The translations under genes were made by a program, and so were the position numbers. Of a DNA stretch of 62,090 nucleotides, positions 49,740-58,964 are shown in pieces. The notes beneath the pieces were generated by a model. The model saw nothing but the letters and a program-made list of their open reading frames with translations. It ran no database searches and was not told where the DNA came from. Position 1 is the first letter of the stretch; every line of letters begins with the position of its first letter. Location of the stretch: NCBI RefSeq assembly GCF_003533305.1, contig NZ_DOEH01000021.1, positions 229,941-292,030 of the forward strand. The letters run 5' to 3'. This DNA is from Providencia sp. (GTDB lineage Bacteria > Pseudomonadota > Gammaproteobacteria > Enterobacterales > Enterobacteriaceae).

Positions 49740-49759
49740 GTCACACAGCCTGACAAGAT

Positions 49760-49784
49760 AAAACACCTGCTGACGGGTGTTTTA
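49760..49784 (+). terminator. Terminator of roxA
   Basis: AAAACACC (49760-49767) and GGTGTTTT (49776-49783) form an 8-base stem with flanking A- and T-rich sequence, 20 bases after the stop. It may also serve the converging operon on the minus strand. Confidence 0.75.
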
Positions 49785-49847
49785 TTCGTCAATTTGGGAT
49801 AAATAAATTACCACTTAGGCGATTATAACTTATATCTGAACCAACCT

Positions 49848-51089
49848 TTAACGATTACGTTGCTTGCGAATTGTGGCAATATCAAAAGCCAAACTACGTA
49901 AATTTGGTGTGTGGTTAATCAGTGCTCGATGGGTTGAAGCTTGGCTGATAAATACAAAACTTTCCCCCCAAGGTTGGAGATATTTATCCCGCACTAGGGG
50001 GCCACACCGCTGCTTTAATAAACCAGCAAGAGGGAGGTGATCGTCCCCTTTTGCCAGTACCTTCGGCGCTATATGCGGAAAATGTTTGGCGATGGGTTTA
50101 GCCTGTAAATACCAGCGATCCCTCGCAAAAATCGCCTGAGTAACCGCTAAATTATTATCACTGAGGTACCATGTTTGCGGTACCACTTGTTCTTTCAGGC
50201 ATTCGCCAGCAATAGCTTCACGAAATGTTTTCGCATTCGCTAAATAGCGTGGGAGGTTATCTCGTACACGCTGATTTTGCGCCGTCACATTGCCCATTTT
50301 ATAAGGGCCTATTCGCCATTGTTGCCAGCAATCGGCATTATATAAATCAAAATTCTCAATCTCTCCACCATGGCTATCTAGCGCTTTTGCATCACAAGGA
50401 AGGAGTTGGTAGGCACTAGGATACCCTGCAATATCATCAGGAGAGAAACCATTGAAATGCCGACTTCCTGCATAATACCCCGTTTCCATCATAGACCAAG
50501 CATGGTATGTCCCCTCCCACGGTGGACCAAACGCATACCATTTGGCAATTCTTTGCCGGTTCTCGTCACTGGTATGACGTAACCAATAGCGTACAGCTAA
50601 ATTTGATGCTGATTGTGCAATAATAATAAATGGCTGTTGCTGACCAAATAAGGCCGTTAGCCTCGCGATTTCTTGGTCTAATTGCACCACGAGTTGACGA
50701 TGATCGGCTCGCCAATCATGGGCGAGAAAGAATAAATCTTGCCCTTCCCTATAGCCTAACCCCACTTCCAAGACATCTTTCAGTTCTTGAGTGACCAAGG
50801 TGGTAAGTAATTTAGGGATGATGGTAAATTGGTGTAATTGCTCTGTCGCTAATACGTTAGGGATGTCATTCTCAGTGGTTTCACTATATTCATAATCACT
50901 ATGTGTAAACACTCCGCGATAATCCCCCCAAATAAATCGTTGTTGAGTTCTATCAAATAGCTTACTGCCCAATATTCCCGGTAGATAAATAATGGGAATG
51001 TTGGGCACTTTTGCGGTAAGTTTATGTTGGCTCAACTGCGCCATTATCATTCGGGCTCGTAGGTAAGAGTAACCGCGATTTAACGGCAT
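49848..51089 (-). CDS. LCAT-like alpha/beta hydrolase (acyltransferase or lipase)
   Basis: 413 residues, no signal peptide. Pattern of the lecithin:cholesterol acyltransferase family: an oxyanion-loop motif near the N-terminus (YLPGILGSKLFD, about 35-46), an aromatic FIWGDY, and a nucleophile elbow at Ser160 (AQSASNLAVRYWL) in place of the usual GHSxG. A late Asp candidate is in KGDDHLPLAG and a His in STHRALINH. Could hydrolyse or transfer an acyl chain. Last gene of the six-gene operon, one base after amrS, with AAAGGA before the ATG. The family call is moderate; substrate unknown. Confidence 0.7.
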   Translation of the reverse strand: MPLNRGYSYLRARMIMAQLSQHKLTAKVPNIPIIYLPGILGSKLFDRTQQRFIWGDYRGVFTHSDYEYSETTENDIPNVLATEQLHQFTIIPKLLTTLVTQELKDVLEVGLGYREGQDLFFLAHDWRADHRQLVVQLDQEIARLTALFGQQQPFIIIAQSASNLAVRYWLRHTSDENRQRIAKWYAFGPPWEGTYHAWSMMETGYYAGSRHFNGFSPDDIAGYPSAYQLLPCDAKALDSHGGEIENFDLYNADCWQQWRIGPYKMGNVTAQNQRVRDNLPRYLANAKTFREAIAGECLKEQVVPQTWYLSDNNLAVTQAIFARDRWYLQAKPIAKHFPHIAPKVLAKGDDHLPLAGLLKQRCGPLVRDKYLQPWGESFVFISQASTHRALINHTPNLRSLAFDIATIRKQRNR

Positions 51090-51090
51090 A

Positions 51091-52509
51091 CTAGCGTCCT
51101 TTTAGTGGAATAAAAGTCACTGGTACATTCTCACTACCCTGATGTGTTTTTTCTACTTCAGTCACCGGAAAATGGGCTCGATCATACACTTCAAAAAGCT
51201 GGCAAGGCTCATTCTCTCTATGATATAAGCGGATACCTGTGGACTTAGCATCACTTTTCGATAGCATAAAACGGGTACAACTGTTGGTATTAATCGTTCC
51301 TACAGGAGAGCCATCTTTGGCGACAAACTGGTAGAAAATTTCAGATTCATTCACTTGTTCAATATGGCAGGCTTGCACTGGGCCACGAAACGTATGATGA
51401 ATACAGATCAATCCGTCAGGAATTGTCACTGATTGCTTATCCGCATTGGATTTTTCCCATGGCATAATAATCGACGTTTTAAAATGACAACTCGGGCAGT
51501 GCCCATTATCAAGATGAGGCTCGGCAATTAACCCACTGCGTTTCACTAGTAAGGTCTGGCACTCAGGACAATAAGAGTTCGCGCTCGTAGTATCAAACAC
51601 ATTCCCCACATACACATAACGCATACCATCACTAATAGCCTGTAAACGTGCTTGTTCTAAGAATGGAATAGAGGTGCGCTCAACATGGGTATATTGATAA
51701 TCGGGATGGAAACGAACATAGTGCAGTGGAATATCCGCGTCCAAATGTTTGAGCATCCAATCGGACACTTTACGCGTTTCGTCAAGGCTATCATTGCGCT
51801 CTGTCACGCACAGGTTAGAGACTTCTAAATGTGGGTAATTAGTGCCTTTGCGTGCATCATAAACCTGTTTGATCCCATCTAGCACAGGGCGTAATCGCCC
51901 TCCCGTATGCTTACGGTAAAAGCTATCTTGCATTGATTTCAACGAGATACTGAAAATATCCATCACAGTTAATAACTCATCAATGCCTTTTTCGCTAATA
52001 TAGAATGCACTTTTATAAAGATTTTTTAACCCTTTTTCACGGGCAAGCTTAGCGGTATCCATCACAAACTCATGCCAAACAATCGGGTCATTATAAGTCC
52101 ATGATAATACGCGAATATTATGCTTTAACGCGTAGTTAACCACCTCTTCAGGGCTGTAATAAGCCACATTATTGTCTTGGACATAACGAGCCTGACTGGT
52201 ACTCCAGTTCTGGCAGAAATCACAACGTAGCATACAACCGATATTACCAAGGGAAAGAATGCGCTCCCCGGGGGCGTAGTGATATACCGCTTCAGTTTCA
52301 ATGGATTCTTGGGTCATTGGCACTGATTTGCCGTAATTGAGAGTGACTAGTTTCCCCTCTTCATTACGTCGCATTTTGCAAGTCCCCACGCGGCCTAGCT
52401 TAATTTTGCAAGCACGGGGACACAATTCACACTGTATTGCACCATTGGCTATCGGGTGCCATAAACGCGCAGGATACCCCGTTTTTTGCCATTGCTTCAT
52501 AATCGCCAT
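51091..52509 (-). CDS. amrS: AmrS-type (AmmeMemoRadiSam) radical SAM enzyme
   Basis: 472 residues. The radical SAM CxxxCxxC motif is intact (Cys92, Cys96, Cys99 in GCMLRCDFCQNW). It is preceded by a second Cys cluster (CELCPRACKIKLGRVGTC) and followed by two C-terminal pairs (CPEC, CPSC). This is the layout of the PflA-like AmrS family. Its usual companions AMMECR1 and Memo are not in this window. GGAAG precedes the ATG at 52509. It may install a radical-based change on a protein or small molecule in the operon's pathway; this is inference. Confidence 0.85.
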   Translation of the reverse strand: MAIMKQWQKTGYPARLWHPIANGAIQCELCPRACKIKLGRVGTCKMRRNEEGKLVTLNYGKSVPMTQESIETEAVYHYAPGERILSLGNIGCMLRCDFCQNWSTSQARYVQDNNVAYYSPEEVVNYALKHNIRVLSWTYNDPIVWHEFVMDTAKLAREKGLKNLYKSAFYISEKGIDELLTVMDIFSISLKSMQDSFYRKHTGGRLRPVLDGIKQVYDARKGTNYPHLEVSNLCVTERNDSLDETRKVSDWMLKHLDADIPLHYVRFHPDYQYTHVERTSIPFLEQARLQAISDGMRYVYVGNVFDTTSANSYCPECQTLLVKRSGLIAEPHLDNGHCPSCHFKTSIIMPWEKSNADKQSVTIPDGLICIHHTFRGPVQACHIEQVNESEIFYQFVAKDGSPVGTINTNSCTRFMLSKSDAKSTGIRLYHRENEPCQLFEVYDRAHFPVTEVEKTHQGSENVPVTFIPLKGR

Positions 52510-52523
52510 TTTATCACTTCCTT

Positions 52524-54740
52524 TTAATTATTAGAGAGTTGAGTCTCTATTCTTATGCCATTTCTCCATGCATTAAGTACCGATTTTAATTGCCAAGAAA
52601 AAGGCGAACCTTTGGCGGGCGTATTAATAAGATACCAACATGCATTTTGATTATCTAAATCCGACAGAAGTTTAAAACCCGGCCCAAATGTGTAAGGTTT
52701 GGTTTTGATGGATTTATTTTCCCCCGCGTGGGATTGCGTTAGAAAATCAGCATTTTGCCGAGTCGCGTGAATAGTTTCACGATTGCCACCATGATAAGCA
52801 TAATGCCCCGTTAATAGCTTATTGAGCCACAATGGCTTTTTGATACTGTGCTGAAATTCAACTTGTGGCAGCACCATTTTTTGACTCGCCATCAATGCCC
52901 GTGCGTAGGTTTCGCGTAATAACATTTCAATATCGTTACTGTTATATTGCCAATCCTCACTATGATGCTGAAGAATAGCTAACACATTCCAGCGGTAACT
53001 CGGCCAAAAATCGGTATATAACGTTCTGGCTCCACGTCGGAGGGTTTTTTTGAGTAGGTAATCGGTAATATATTGGAACCACACTTCAAACAATCGAGAA
53101 GCGGTAATATTTTCCGTATTCCCATCCCACGTTGATAAATAGATATCCTCAGGCACGTAAGCCAATAAATACGGCAATGCTTTCTGGGCAAAATAGTCCG
53201 TTTTATCATCTTGAATAACTTTTAATGAGCTTAGCGTGTGCTGATCACTTTGCTTGAGAAGCGTCTCAATTCGCAGTGCACGACTAGGAGAATGCCAACG
53301 ATTGGATAATGGCACTTTATTATCGAATAACGACTGCTGATATTGATTTGCATAAATCACATAACCACATTCTGGATTATGCTCAAAAGGTAATTCATCA
53401 AAAGGAACATAACCTAACCACTGATGCTGAGGTTCACTAAGTTTCAGCAGTAGACTCCCGAGTTGTTGATGACGTTGGGGGATATAACCCATTGTTTGTA
53501 GACCGATATCGCCATGAACATCAGCATATCCCACCATCATGGGGGAGTTTCTTACGTAACGTAGCGAGTCACGAAATGAGTTCCAATCATGGCATTTTGC
53601 GAGGGAATAAAAAGTAATATCCCCAGATGGGTCATCCAGCGCTGGCCAACGTAAAAACATGCCATAGCCATTCTTTTCAGAGACTAACTGCCCTTGAGCA
53701 AAATCATACGTTGTCAATGTATGTGATTTACCTGATTTTAATTTAATCTCATGTACCCGCTGCGTTAGTGGTAACGTGCCCGCTGCGGTTTCCACTTGCC
53801 GCTTATCCACATCCATTTTGCCCCAGAAGAGATCTTGGTTATCGGCCATAATGCCAACCATTCCCCAAGCGGCTTGTGTGTTTCGCCCCACAATGACCCC
53901 CGGCGCACCGGGGAAGTGAGAGCCAAGCACATTTAGCCCCTCTTGGCTTTCTAAACGGCATAACAAATTAAAATTAGGATTAACTTGCCCCATATGTGGG
54001 TCAGAGGCGAGTAGTGGCTTGCCGGACGCAGTTAACGTTCCATTCACGGCAAACACATTCGACCCAGTATCAGGAGAAGATAACCCTAAATATTGCAATC
54101 CCTTTAGCCCATCTTTTAATGCTTGAAGCACTTCCTGATGGTAGTTACCTTGTTCATCCAAAGGTAGTGGAGCGATTTGTTCACCCTCTAGGCTAAATGT
54201 GGTCAGTAGCTGACGATGTTGTGTGGCAGAAAGTTTATTCGCAAGACGAGTATGAAACAGTTCATATTGCCAAGCAGAGTTAATAAAATATTTAAGTTGC
54301 CCTAATAAGTAGCTATCTTCTACCGTAAATTCTTCGGGGCGATAACGCAGTAATAAGCATTCAATAGGTAAGATTTTCATCTGTTTCAATGCATGGTTTA
54401 TCCCCGCAATATAAGCTTGAATATGCAAATATTGTTGAGCTTGCCACGAGTCACTGACAGCTAGTTTATCTTGATTAGCCGCCCGTTTAGCCAGTTCCGG
54501 TAAACCTAATCGACGTTGAAAAATATCCGTACGTAAAGCCTCATTTCCCATGATCTCCGATAAGCGCCCACTGGCAACCCGGCGACTCAAATCTAACTGC
54601 CAAAGTCGTAGTTTTGCTGTGCCATAACCTTGGCCAAAAAATACCGCGCAATCTGTATCTGCTTTAATGGATAACAGTTGATTTGATTCAAGCGCAACAA
54701 CAACAGTTCCCCATGGGCAAGTTAAATGCTGAGGTTTCAT
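52524..54740 (-). CDS. Penicillin acylase family Ntn hydrolase
   Basis: 738 residues. N-terminal nucleophile amidohydrolase of the penicillin G acylase/PvdQ superfamily. The precursor cleavage site and nucleophile are seen as TGSNVFAVNG (Ser227 would become the first residue of the beta chain). Further family signs are the SDPHMG loop and HFPGAPGVIVGRN. Unlike most relatives it shows no signal peptide, so it is predicted cytoplasmic. It may cleave or form an N-acyl amide. Start overlaps the preceding gene (ATGA) with AAGGA in front; 14 bases separate it from amrS. Confidence 0.88.
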   Translation of the reverse strand: MKPQHLTCPWGTVVVALESNQLLSIKADTDCAVFFGQGYGTAKLRLWQLDLSRRVASGRLSEIMGNEALRTDIFQRRLGLPELAKRAANQDKLAVSDSWQAQQYLHIQAYIAGINHALKQMKILPIECLLLRYRPEEFTVEDSYLLGQLKYFINSAWQYELFHTRLANKLSATQHRQLLTTFSLEGEQIAPLPLDEQGNYHQEVLQALKDGLKGLQYLGLSSPDTGSNVFAVNGTLTASGKPLLASDPHMGQVNPNFNLLCRLESQEGLNVLGSHFPGAPGVIVGRNTQAAWGMVGIMADNQDLFWGKMDVDKRQVETAAGTLPLTQRVHEIKLKSGKSHTLTTYDFAQGQLVSEKNGYGMFLRWPALDDPSGDITFYSLAKCHDWNSFRDSLRYVRNSPMMVGYADVHGDIGLQTMGYIPQRHQQLGSLLLKLSEPQHQWLGYVPFDELPFEHNPECGYVIYANQYQQSLFDNKVPLSNRWHSPSRALRIETLLKQSDQHTLSSLKVIQDDKTDYFAQKALPYLLAYVPEDIYLSTWDGNTENITASRLFEVWFQYITDYLLKKTLRRGARTLYTDFWPSYRWNVLAILQHHSEDWQYNSNDIEMLLRETYARALMASQKMVLPQVEFQHSIKKPLWLNKLLTGHYAYHGGNRETIHATRQNADFLTQSHAGENKSIKTKPYTFGPGFKLLSDLDNQNACWYLINTPAKGSPFSWQLKSVLNAWRNGIRIETQLSNN

Positions 54741-55768
54741 ATGCCATCCTTGTTTATGATATCAAAAGCGTTTTTTTGTTGAATTATCACATCAATCAAC
54801 TCATTTTTGCTCTCTCCTGCACACCAGCCCAGCTCCCGCTGCGCTTTCTCGCTCGAATAGGTATAAGAGCTGCCATCCATAATGCGTAAGGCCTCTTGTG
54901 AAAGCGGCATGGTTAACCCTAAACCTGCCAGTTTGTCCATTATCCAAGCTAATGGTTTTAAAGATGATGCCGATTTAGAGGACAATTCATCCTTGTAGGT
55001 TATCTGGCTTAATAACTGAAAAATCTCAGGCATTGAGAACGTTGCCCCCGTCAATAAATAGCTTTGACGTTGGATCTCCGGTGACAGAAGTTTAATTAAC
55101 CCATCACAAATATGGTTCACATGACAGAGCTGGAAAGTACTAGTGGTAGCAATTTGGAATGGGATTTTTTGACGAAAATACGCCTCTATTGTTTGCGCCA
55201 GTACACTATTATCCCCTGGCCCAAATACCCCACTGCAAATCGCAATATTAATTGGCGAACCTAGCTGCTGACGTTTAACCACCAGCTCATGGGCAATATG
55301 CTTAGTTTCTTCATAATAACTACGAAATACTCCATTATGACGGTGGCTTTCATCCAATAGTTGCCCATGAGTCTCACCAAAAGCAGCGGTGGTACTCATG
55401 TACAGAATTTGCGGTATTTTTGCCCGTTCAGCAGCTTCAATAACTTGCGCAGTGCCAACAACGTTGGTTTGGTACATCCCTTGATGTGCTTGGCGGCTAG
55501 GTGGAAGTCCCACACGGTAATCTGCCGCTAGATGGATAACCGTATCATGCCCCATCATGGCATCTTGATAACTTTCTGGATGCAAAATATCGCCAACGAC
55601 TGTTTTAATCGTTGTCGGTAATGTTGGGCGACCTATAACGGCTCGTGAGGTTGACGTTCTTTGCAATACCGTGATTTGATATCCCAATGCGCTGAGTTTA
55701 TTGACTAAATGGGAGCCAATAAAACCAGTTCCCCCCGTCATAAAAATGGATTGATTAAGCAAAACCAT
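54737..55768 (-). CDS. NAD-dependent epimerase/dehydratase (extended SDR)
   Basis: 343 residues when started at ATG 55768, just after GAGG. A longer frame begins inside the preceding gene. Rossmann motif TGGTGFIGSHL near the N-terminus, HLAADYRVG, and the catalytic Tyr-Lys pair in YYEETKHIAHEL. Resembles the dihydroflavonol-reductase/3-beta-HSD-like branch, which works on hydroxyl/ketone groups of small molecules. Overlaps both neighbours, so translation is coupled. Confidence 0.85.
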   Translation of the reverse strand: MVLLNQSIFMTGGTGFIGSHLVNKLSALGYQITVLQRTSTSRAVIGRPTLPTTIKTVVGDILHPESYQDAMMGHDTVIHLAADYRVGLPPSRQAHQGMYQTNVVGTAQVIEAAERAKIPQILYMSTTAAFGETHGQLLDESHRHNGVFRSYYEETKHIAHELVVKRQQLGSPINIAICSGVFGPGDNSVLAQTIEAYFRQKIPFQIATTSTFQLCHVNHICDGLIKLLSPEIQRQSYLLTGATFSMPEIFQLLSQITYKDELSSKSASSLKPLAWIMDKLAGLGLTMPLSQEALRIMDGSSYTYSSEKAQRELGWCAGESKNELIDVIIQQKNAFDIINKDGI

Positions 55769-56846
55769 CACCCTCTTGATTGATAAAATATACCAATGCA
55801 GAGAGCATGAAAAAGCCATCATGCGCAGCATTCATTGGGCGGAGTAACATACTGCCAATTGGGCAGTAGCGCGTAAAACTATAGCTATTTAAGGATAAGT
55901 GGCGTAATTCCCCTTGGTAACCCAATGTTTGTAGCTGCCCTGCCCATTGTTGCTTAATCTTCCCTAAACTTTCGGCTATAGGAGCAACAACCAGTTGAAA
56001 GCCCACAGGTAACCATTGGGTCAGGTTAAACTCCGTTTGATAAGTCAGCCCCCAACCAGTAGTACCACTGTAGCAAGCAGGAAAAGCTGTTTTATTAAGA
56101 AATTGAGTAAACTTGAAGTTTTGATACTGCACCATCTGTTGCAAACGCAAAGTATCAGGCAGCACACTGAGTGTATCGAGCTTGGCTTTAAGTTGTTGAT
56201 AAAGCTCATCTGCGCATTCAGGCTTATCAAGTAAAATAAACCGTGGGGAGCTACACACCTGCTGCTGAAATAAGCAAAAATCTTGTAGTAAAAAATCTAT
56301 TGGAGGAAGCACATCACCAATAATTGCCATCCCACTGATTTTAGGCCCTAGCTCAACCAGTTTGATATTTGCCGGTGCCACTTGGCGATAGTGTCGAATG
56401 AGTGTTTCTCCCCCTGCTAGCAAAATAGTATCGACGCCTAACAAGATTTGCGAGTCATCTTGGGATTGGCTATCCCACTCCCTAATTTGACATTCATCAT
56501 CACTCAGCCCAAGACGTTGGCGAAGCACTTGTAACCACAGAGTGGAAATTCGTGATTTAATGCGAATTTTGCAGCCAATCAAATACGCCGCTAACAAGGC
56601 TTCAAGCGTACCCAAAGGATCGTTTTCTGAAACCACAATCAGCAGACGGTGAGGAGGACGCCAATTTCGCCCCCCAAGCTCCTGCTCAAATTTGTCTTTA
56701 ATGCTGTCAGATTGGCTAAGATGAGCTAACCGTGAGAGACAAAAAGCCTGTGTGGCGCTATCTTTAGAAAATTGCCACTGCTCACTCACACAATCCACTA
56801 AACATTTCTGAATATTCGCAATTCTAGTGACTACTTGCTCCATCAT
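55755..56846 (-). CDS. LuxC-like acyl-CoA/acyl reductase
   Basis: 363 residues. Aldehyde-dehydrogenase-like fold of the LuxC family. The active-site cysteine motif is QQQVCSSPRF (Cys198). Nucleotide-binding stretches include VVSENDPLGT and ILLAGGETLIRHYR. LuxC reduces an enzyme-bound acyl group to a fatty aldehyde using NADPH in bioluminescent bacteria. Somewhat shorter than LuxC proper (~480 aa). Starts in overlap with the LuxE-like gene (ATGA). No luxA, luxB or luxD is present here. Confidence 0.8.
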   Translation of the reverse strand: MMEQVVTRIANIQKCLVDCVSEQWQFSKDSATQAFCLSRLAHLSQSDSIKDKFEQELGGRNWRPPHRLLIVVSENDPLGTLEALLAAYLIGCKIRIKSRISTLWLQVLRQRLGLSDDECQIREWDSQSQDDSQILLGVDTILLAGGETLIRHYRQVAPANIKLVELGPKISGMAIIGDVLPPIDFLLQDFCLFQQQVCSSPRFILLDKPECADELYQQLKAKLDTLSVLPDTLRLQQMVQYQNFKFTQFLNKTAFPACYSGTTGWGLTYQTEFNLTQWLPVGFQLVVAPIAESLGKIKQQWAGQLQTLGYQGELRHLSLNSYSFTRYCPIGSMLLRPMNAAHDGFFMLSALVYFINQEGDGFA

Positions 56847-57880
56847 TTAACTTGCGCCGCACATGTTCCTTCAGGAGAAGTCGCTCGCCCAATATAGCGT
56901 AAGAACGGTAACGGATGACCACAGACGCACTGTTGTCCCCAAGAACCGAGGTCTTGAGTTAGCAAGCGTTGAGACGGCAACGAAGCAAATAATGGGCTTT
57001 CTAAAGCAATAACACCGACTTGGTTTTCAGGAGCTTGTTCACCCTGTTCATCAATAATCGCAAAGTGAGAAAACATCGGAATATGGAAATGGCCTTCAGG
57101 ACAGCTGATATAGTGCAATGGATGTTCTGTCATCCCATAAATATCACGAATATCCACTAAGGGGGCTTGTAAGGTTTGTTGTAATCCTTGAACAATCTGT
57201 TCGCGGTCTAACTGCTTTGTCATTCCTTTCCATCCACCACCACTTAACCCTCTGACCGAGCCTTTTAATGTGAAAGCTTCTGGGCGGCTAAGACAAAGGT
57301 ACTCAAAATAGAGCGTTAAACCAAAAATATAGATAGGCGCATCATCTTGTGCCCAACGTTTTAAGGTTGACCAAGCCTGCTCATGGTCAAATTCACCATC
57401 TGGCGACACGGTAAATACTAATTCTTCAATAGGCGCACATTGGGTGAACTTTAAAAACGCGGTGGCAAACCCCGCATGATCGCCCTTAGCAGGATCTGGA
57501 GATAAAAGTAGAAAACGAGCTGGTGAGGGAGATATTAGCTTGTTATGTAAGAAAATCTGAACCATGCCAGTTTCAATGCGTTTTAAGCTAAGGTTATCGA
57601 AGAAAACTGCCGTTTTACCCTGCTTACCGGTGCCTGAGCTACTTAACCATATTCCATCACTATTCGTTTGCGTGGCCAAGTCGAGAGTTTTAAATAAATT
57701 AACCGGAAGCATCGGTTTTGGCTGAGCATCCCATAATCTTGCATAATTCGCATTATGCTCACGATGCCAATGGTCGGCATATTCCATGGCAGCATTAAAT
57801 AGCGCATCATTTTGTCTCTCTAACGCGTAAGGCTGCTGGGTATTAATAAGTAAATCAATTGGATTATTATTCTCAGACAT
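56843..57880 (-). CDS. LuxE-like acyl-protein synthetase (adenylate-forming)
   Basis: 345 residues. Family of LuxE/acyl-protein synthetases. P-loop-type SSSGTGKQGKT at 80-90, GGGWKG at 214-219, the adenylating motif DIYGMTEH at 246-253, and a DLG...CVCG segment at 310-321. A cysteine at 340 near the C-terminus is placed like the acyl-accepting Cys of LuxE. It should activate a fatty acid as acyl-AMP and pass it to LuxC. First gene of the six-gene operon, with AGGG before the ATG; the promoter lies in 57881-58097. Confidence 0.8.
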   Translation of the reverse strand: MSENNNPIDLLINTQQPYALERQNDALFNAAMEYADHWHREHNANYARLWDAQPKPMLPVNLFKTLDLATQTNSDGIWLSSSGTGKQGKTAVFFDNLSLKRIETGMVQIFLHNKLISPSPARFLLLSPDPAKGDHAGFATAFLKFTQCAPIEELVFTVSPDGEFDHEQAWSTLKRWAQDDAPIYIFGLTLYFEYLCLSRPEAFTLKGSVRGLSGGGWKGMTKQLDREQIVQGLQQTLQAPLVDIRDIYGMTEHPLHYISCPEGHFHIPMFSHFAIIDEQGEQAPENQVGVIALESPLFASLPSQRLLTQDLGSWGQQCVCGHPLPFLRYIGRATSPEGTCAAQVK

Positions 57881-58097
57881 TTATTTACCCTTATAACATC
57901 ATGGTTATTACCTACATCTTGTCGATTATTTGACTGAACTAAAGGTAAATAGTCTGAATGTTTGGATATTGTATTTTTATTTGCTGAATTATTGATATGG
58001 GGCATGGGTTAACTATATATGATTTTAGACCACACAGAATTTGTGGCTCTTGAGATAACTCTATGTCTGCAATTGAATGTCTCAAATTACCAAAACA

Positions 58098-58580
58098 CTA
58101 AATTTCAAGTGCAGCAAGGATTGCAGCTTCCATTTTCTCTGGGGTAGTAAATGGTGCAAAACGCTTAAGTGGTTTACCATCACGTCCAATCAGGAACTTA
58201 GTGAAATTCCACTTAATCCGTCCACCTAGCAGGCCGGGCAACTCGTTTTTCAGGTAACGAAACACCGGATGCGCTGAGGTTCCGTTGACCTCTACCTTCT
58301 CGAACATCGGAAAACTCACACCGTAGTTAATGTGACAGGTCTGCGCGATTTCGTCAGCGCCTCCGGGTTCCTGTTTACCAAACTGGTTGCAGGGGAAACC
58401 AAGCACCACCAAACCCTGCACGGCATATTTCTTGTAGAGTGCTTCGAGGCCACCGTATTGTGGCGTAAAACCACAATGGCTGGCGGTATTAACGACTAGA
58501 ACCACCTTACCAGCGTAGTCGCCCATAGAGATAAGCTGACCACCAAGACTAGTCGCTGTAAGTTGATGAAAAGTAGTCAT
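58098..58580 (-). CDS. Glutathione peroxidase (BtuE/Gpx type)
   Basis: 160 residues. Cys36 in NTASHCGFTPQY is the peroxidatic residue; GFPCNQFG supplies Gln (and a second Cys) and KWNFTKFL the Trp of the catalytic site. Reduces peroxides with thioredoxin or glutathione in the cytoplasm. The gene and about 180 bases upstream are clearly richer in GC than both flanks, which suggests transfer as a small block. Separate from the operon to its left by 217 bases. Confidence 0.93.
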   Translation of the reverse strand: MTTFHQLTATSLGGQLISMGDYAGKVVLVVNTASHCGFTPQYGGLEALYKKYAVQGLVVLGFPCNQFGKQEPGGADEIAQTCHINYGVSFPMFEKVEVNGTSAHPVFRYLKNELPGLLGGRIKWNFTKFLIGRDGKPLKRFAPFTTPEKMEAAILAALEI

Positions 58581-58964
58581 ATCAAGATCCTCAAAGCTAG
58601 AACCAGTTGGACGTCGACATTGCCACGCAATACGTTGCTATCGGGTCATGGAGATTGGAAAGCCGCTCCTGTTCCTGATGGCATGGCAAGTCTGAAATCG
58701 TGTGCGACTTATCTTTGCAAAGTTAAACAAAAAAAACAACAAATAGGCGATTTTTGACCTGCATCCATTGATTAAAATACCTTGATGTTTATTGCCTGCG
58801 TTTTGGCAGATGGAATGTATACAAAATAATATTACGAAATCACAAACGAGGTCTGTAACTCTACTTTATTTTTCAGTGTACACAATTTAGCGATAATTAA
58901 TTTAACTTAGGAGTGGTACTATATCTTTTGATTGATTTGAATTATTAATATATAAGGATGTGGT
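58581..58964. other. Mixed-composition intergenic region
   Basis: 384 bases. The first ~180 share the higher GC of the glutathione peroxidase gene and probably came with it; the rest is AT-rich and leads to the next gene. A short plus-strand frame here (58563-58757) has no support. Confidence 0.4.

Noticed and set aside
49848..57880. Bioluminescence (lux) operon
   Set aside because: Only LuxC- and LuxE-like genes are present. There is no luciferase (luxA, luxB), no luxD thioesterase and no luxG, and the other four genes are not lux genes.
58563..58757. 64-codon plus-strand frame upstream of glutathione peroxidase
   Set aside because: It overlaps the peroxidase start, has no family resemblance, and is explained by the higher GC of the transferred block.
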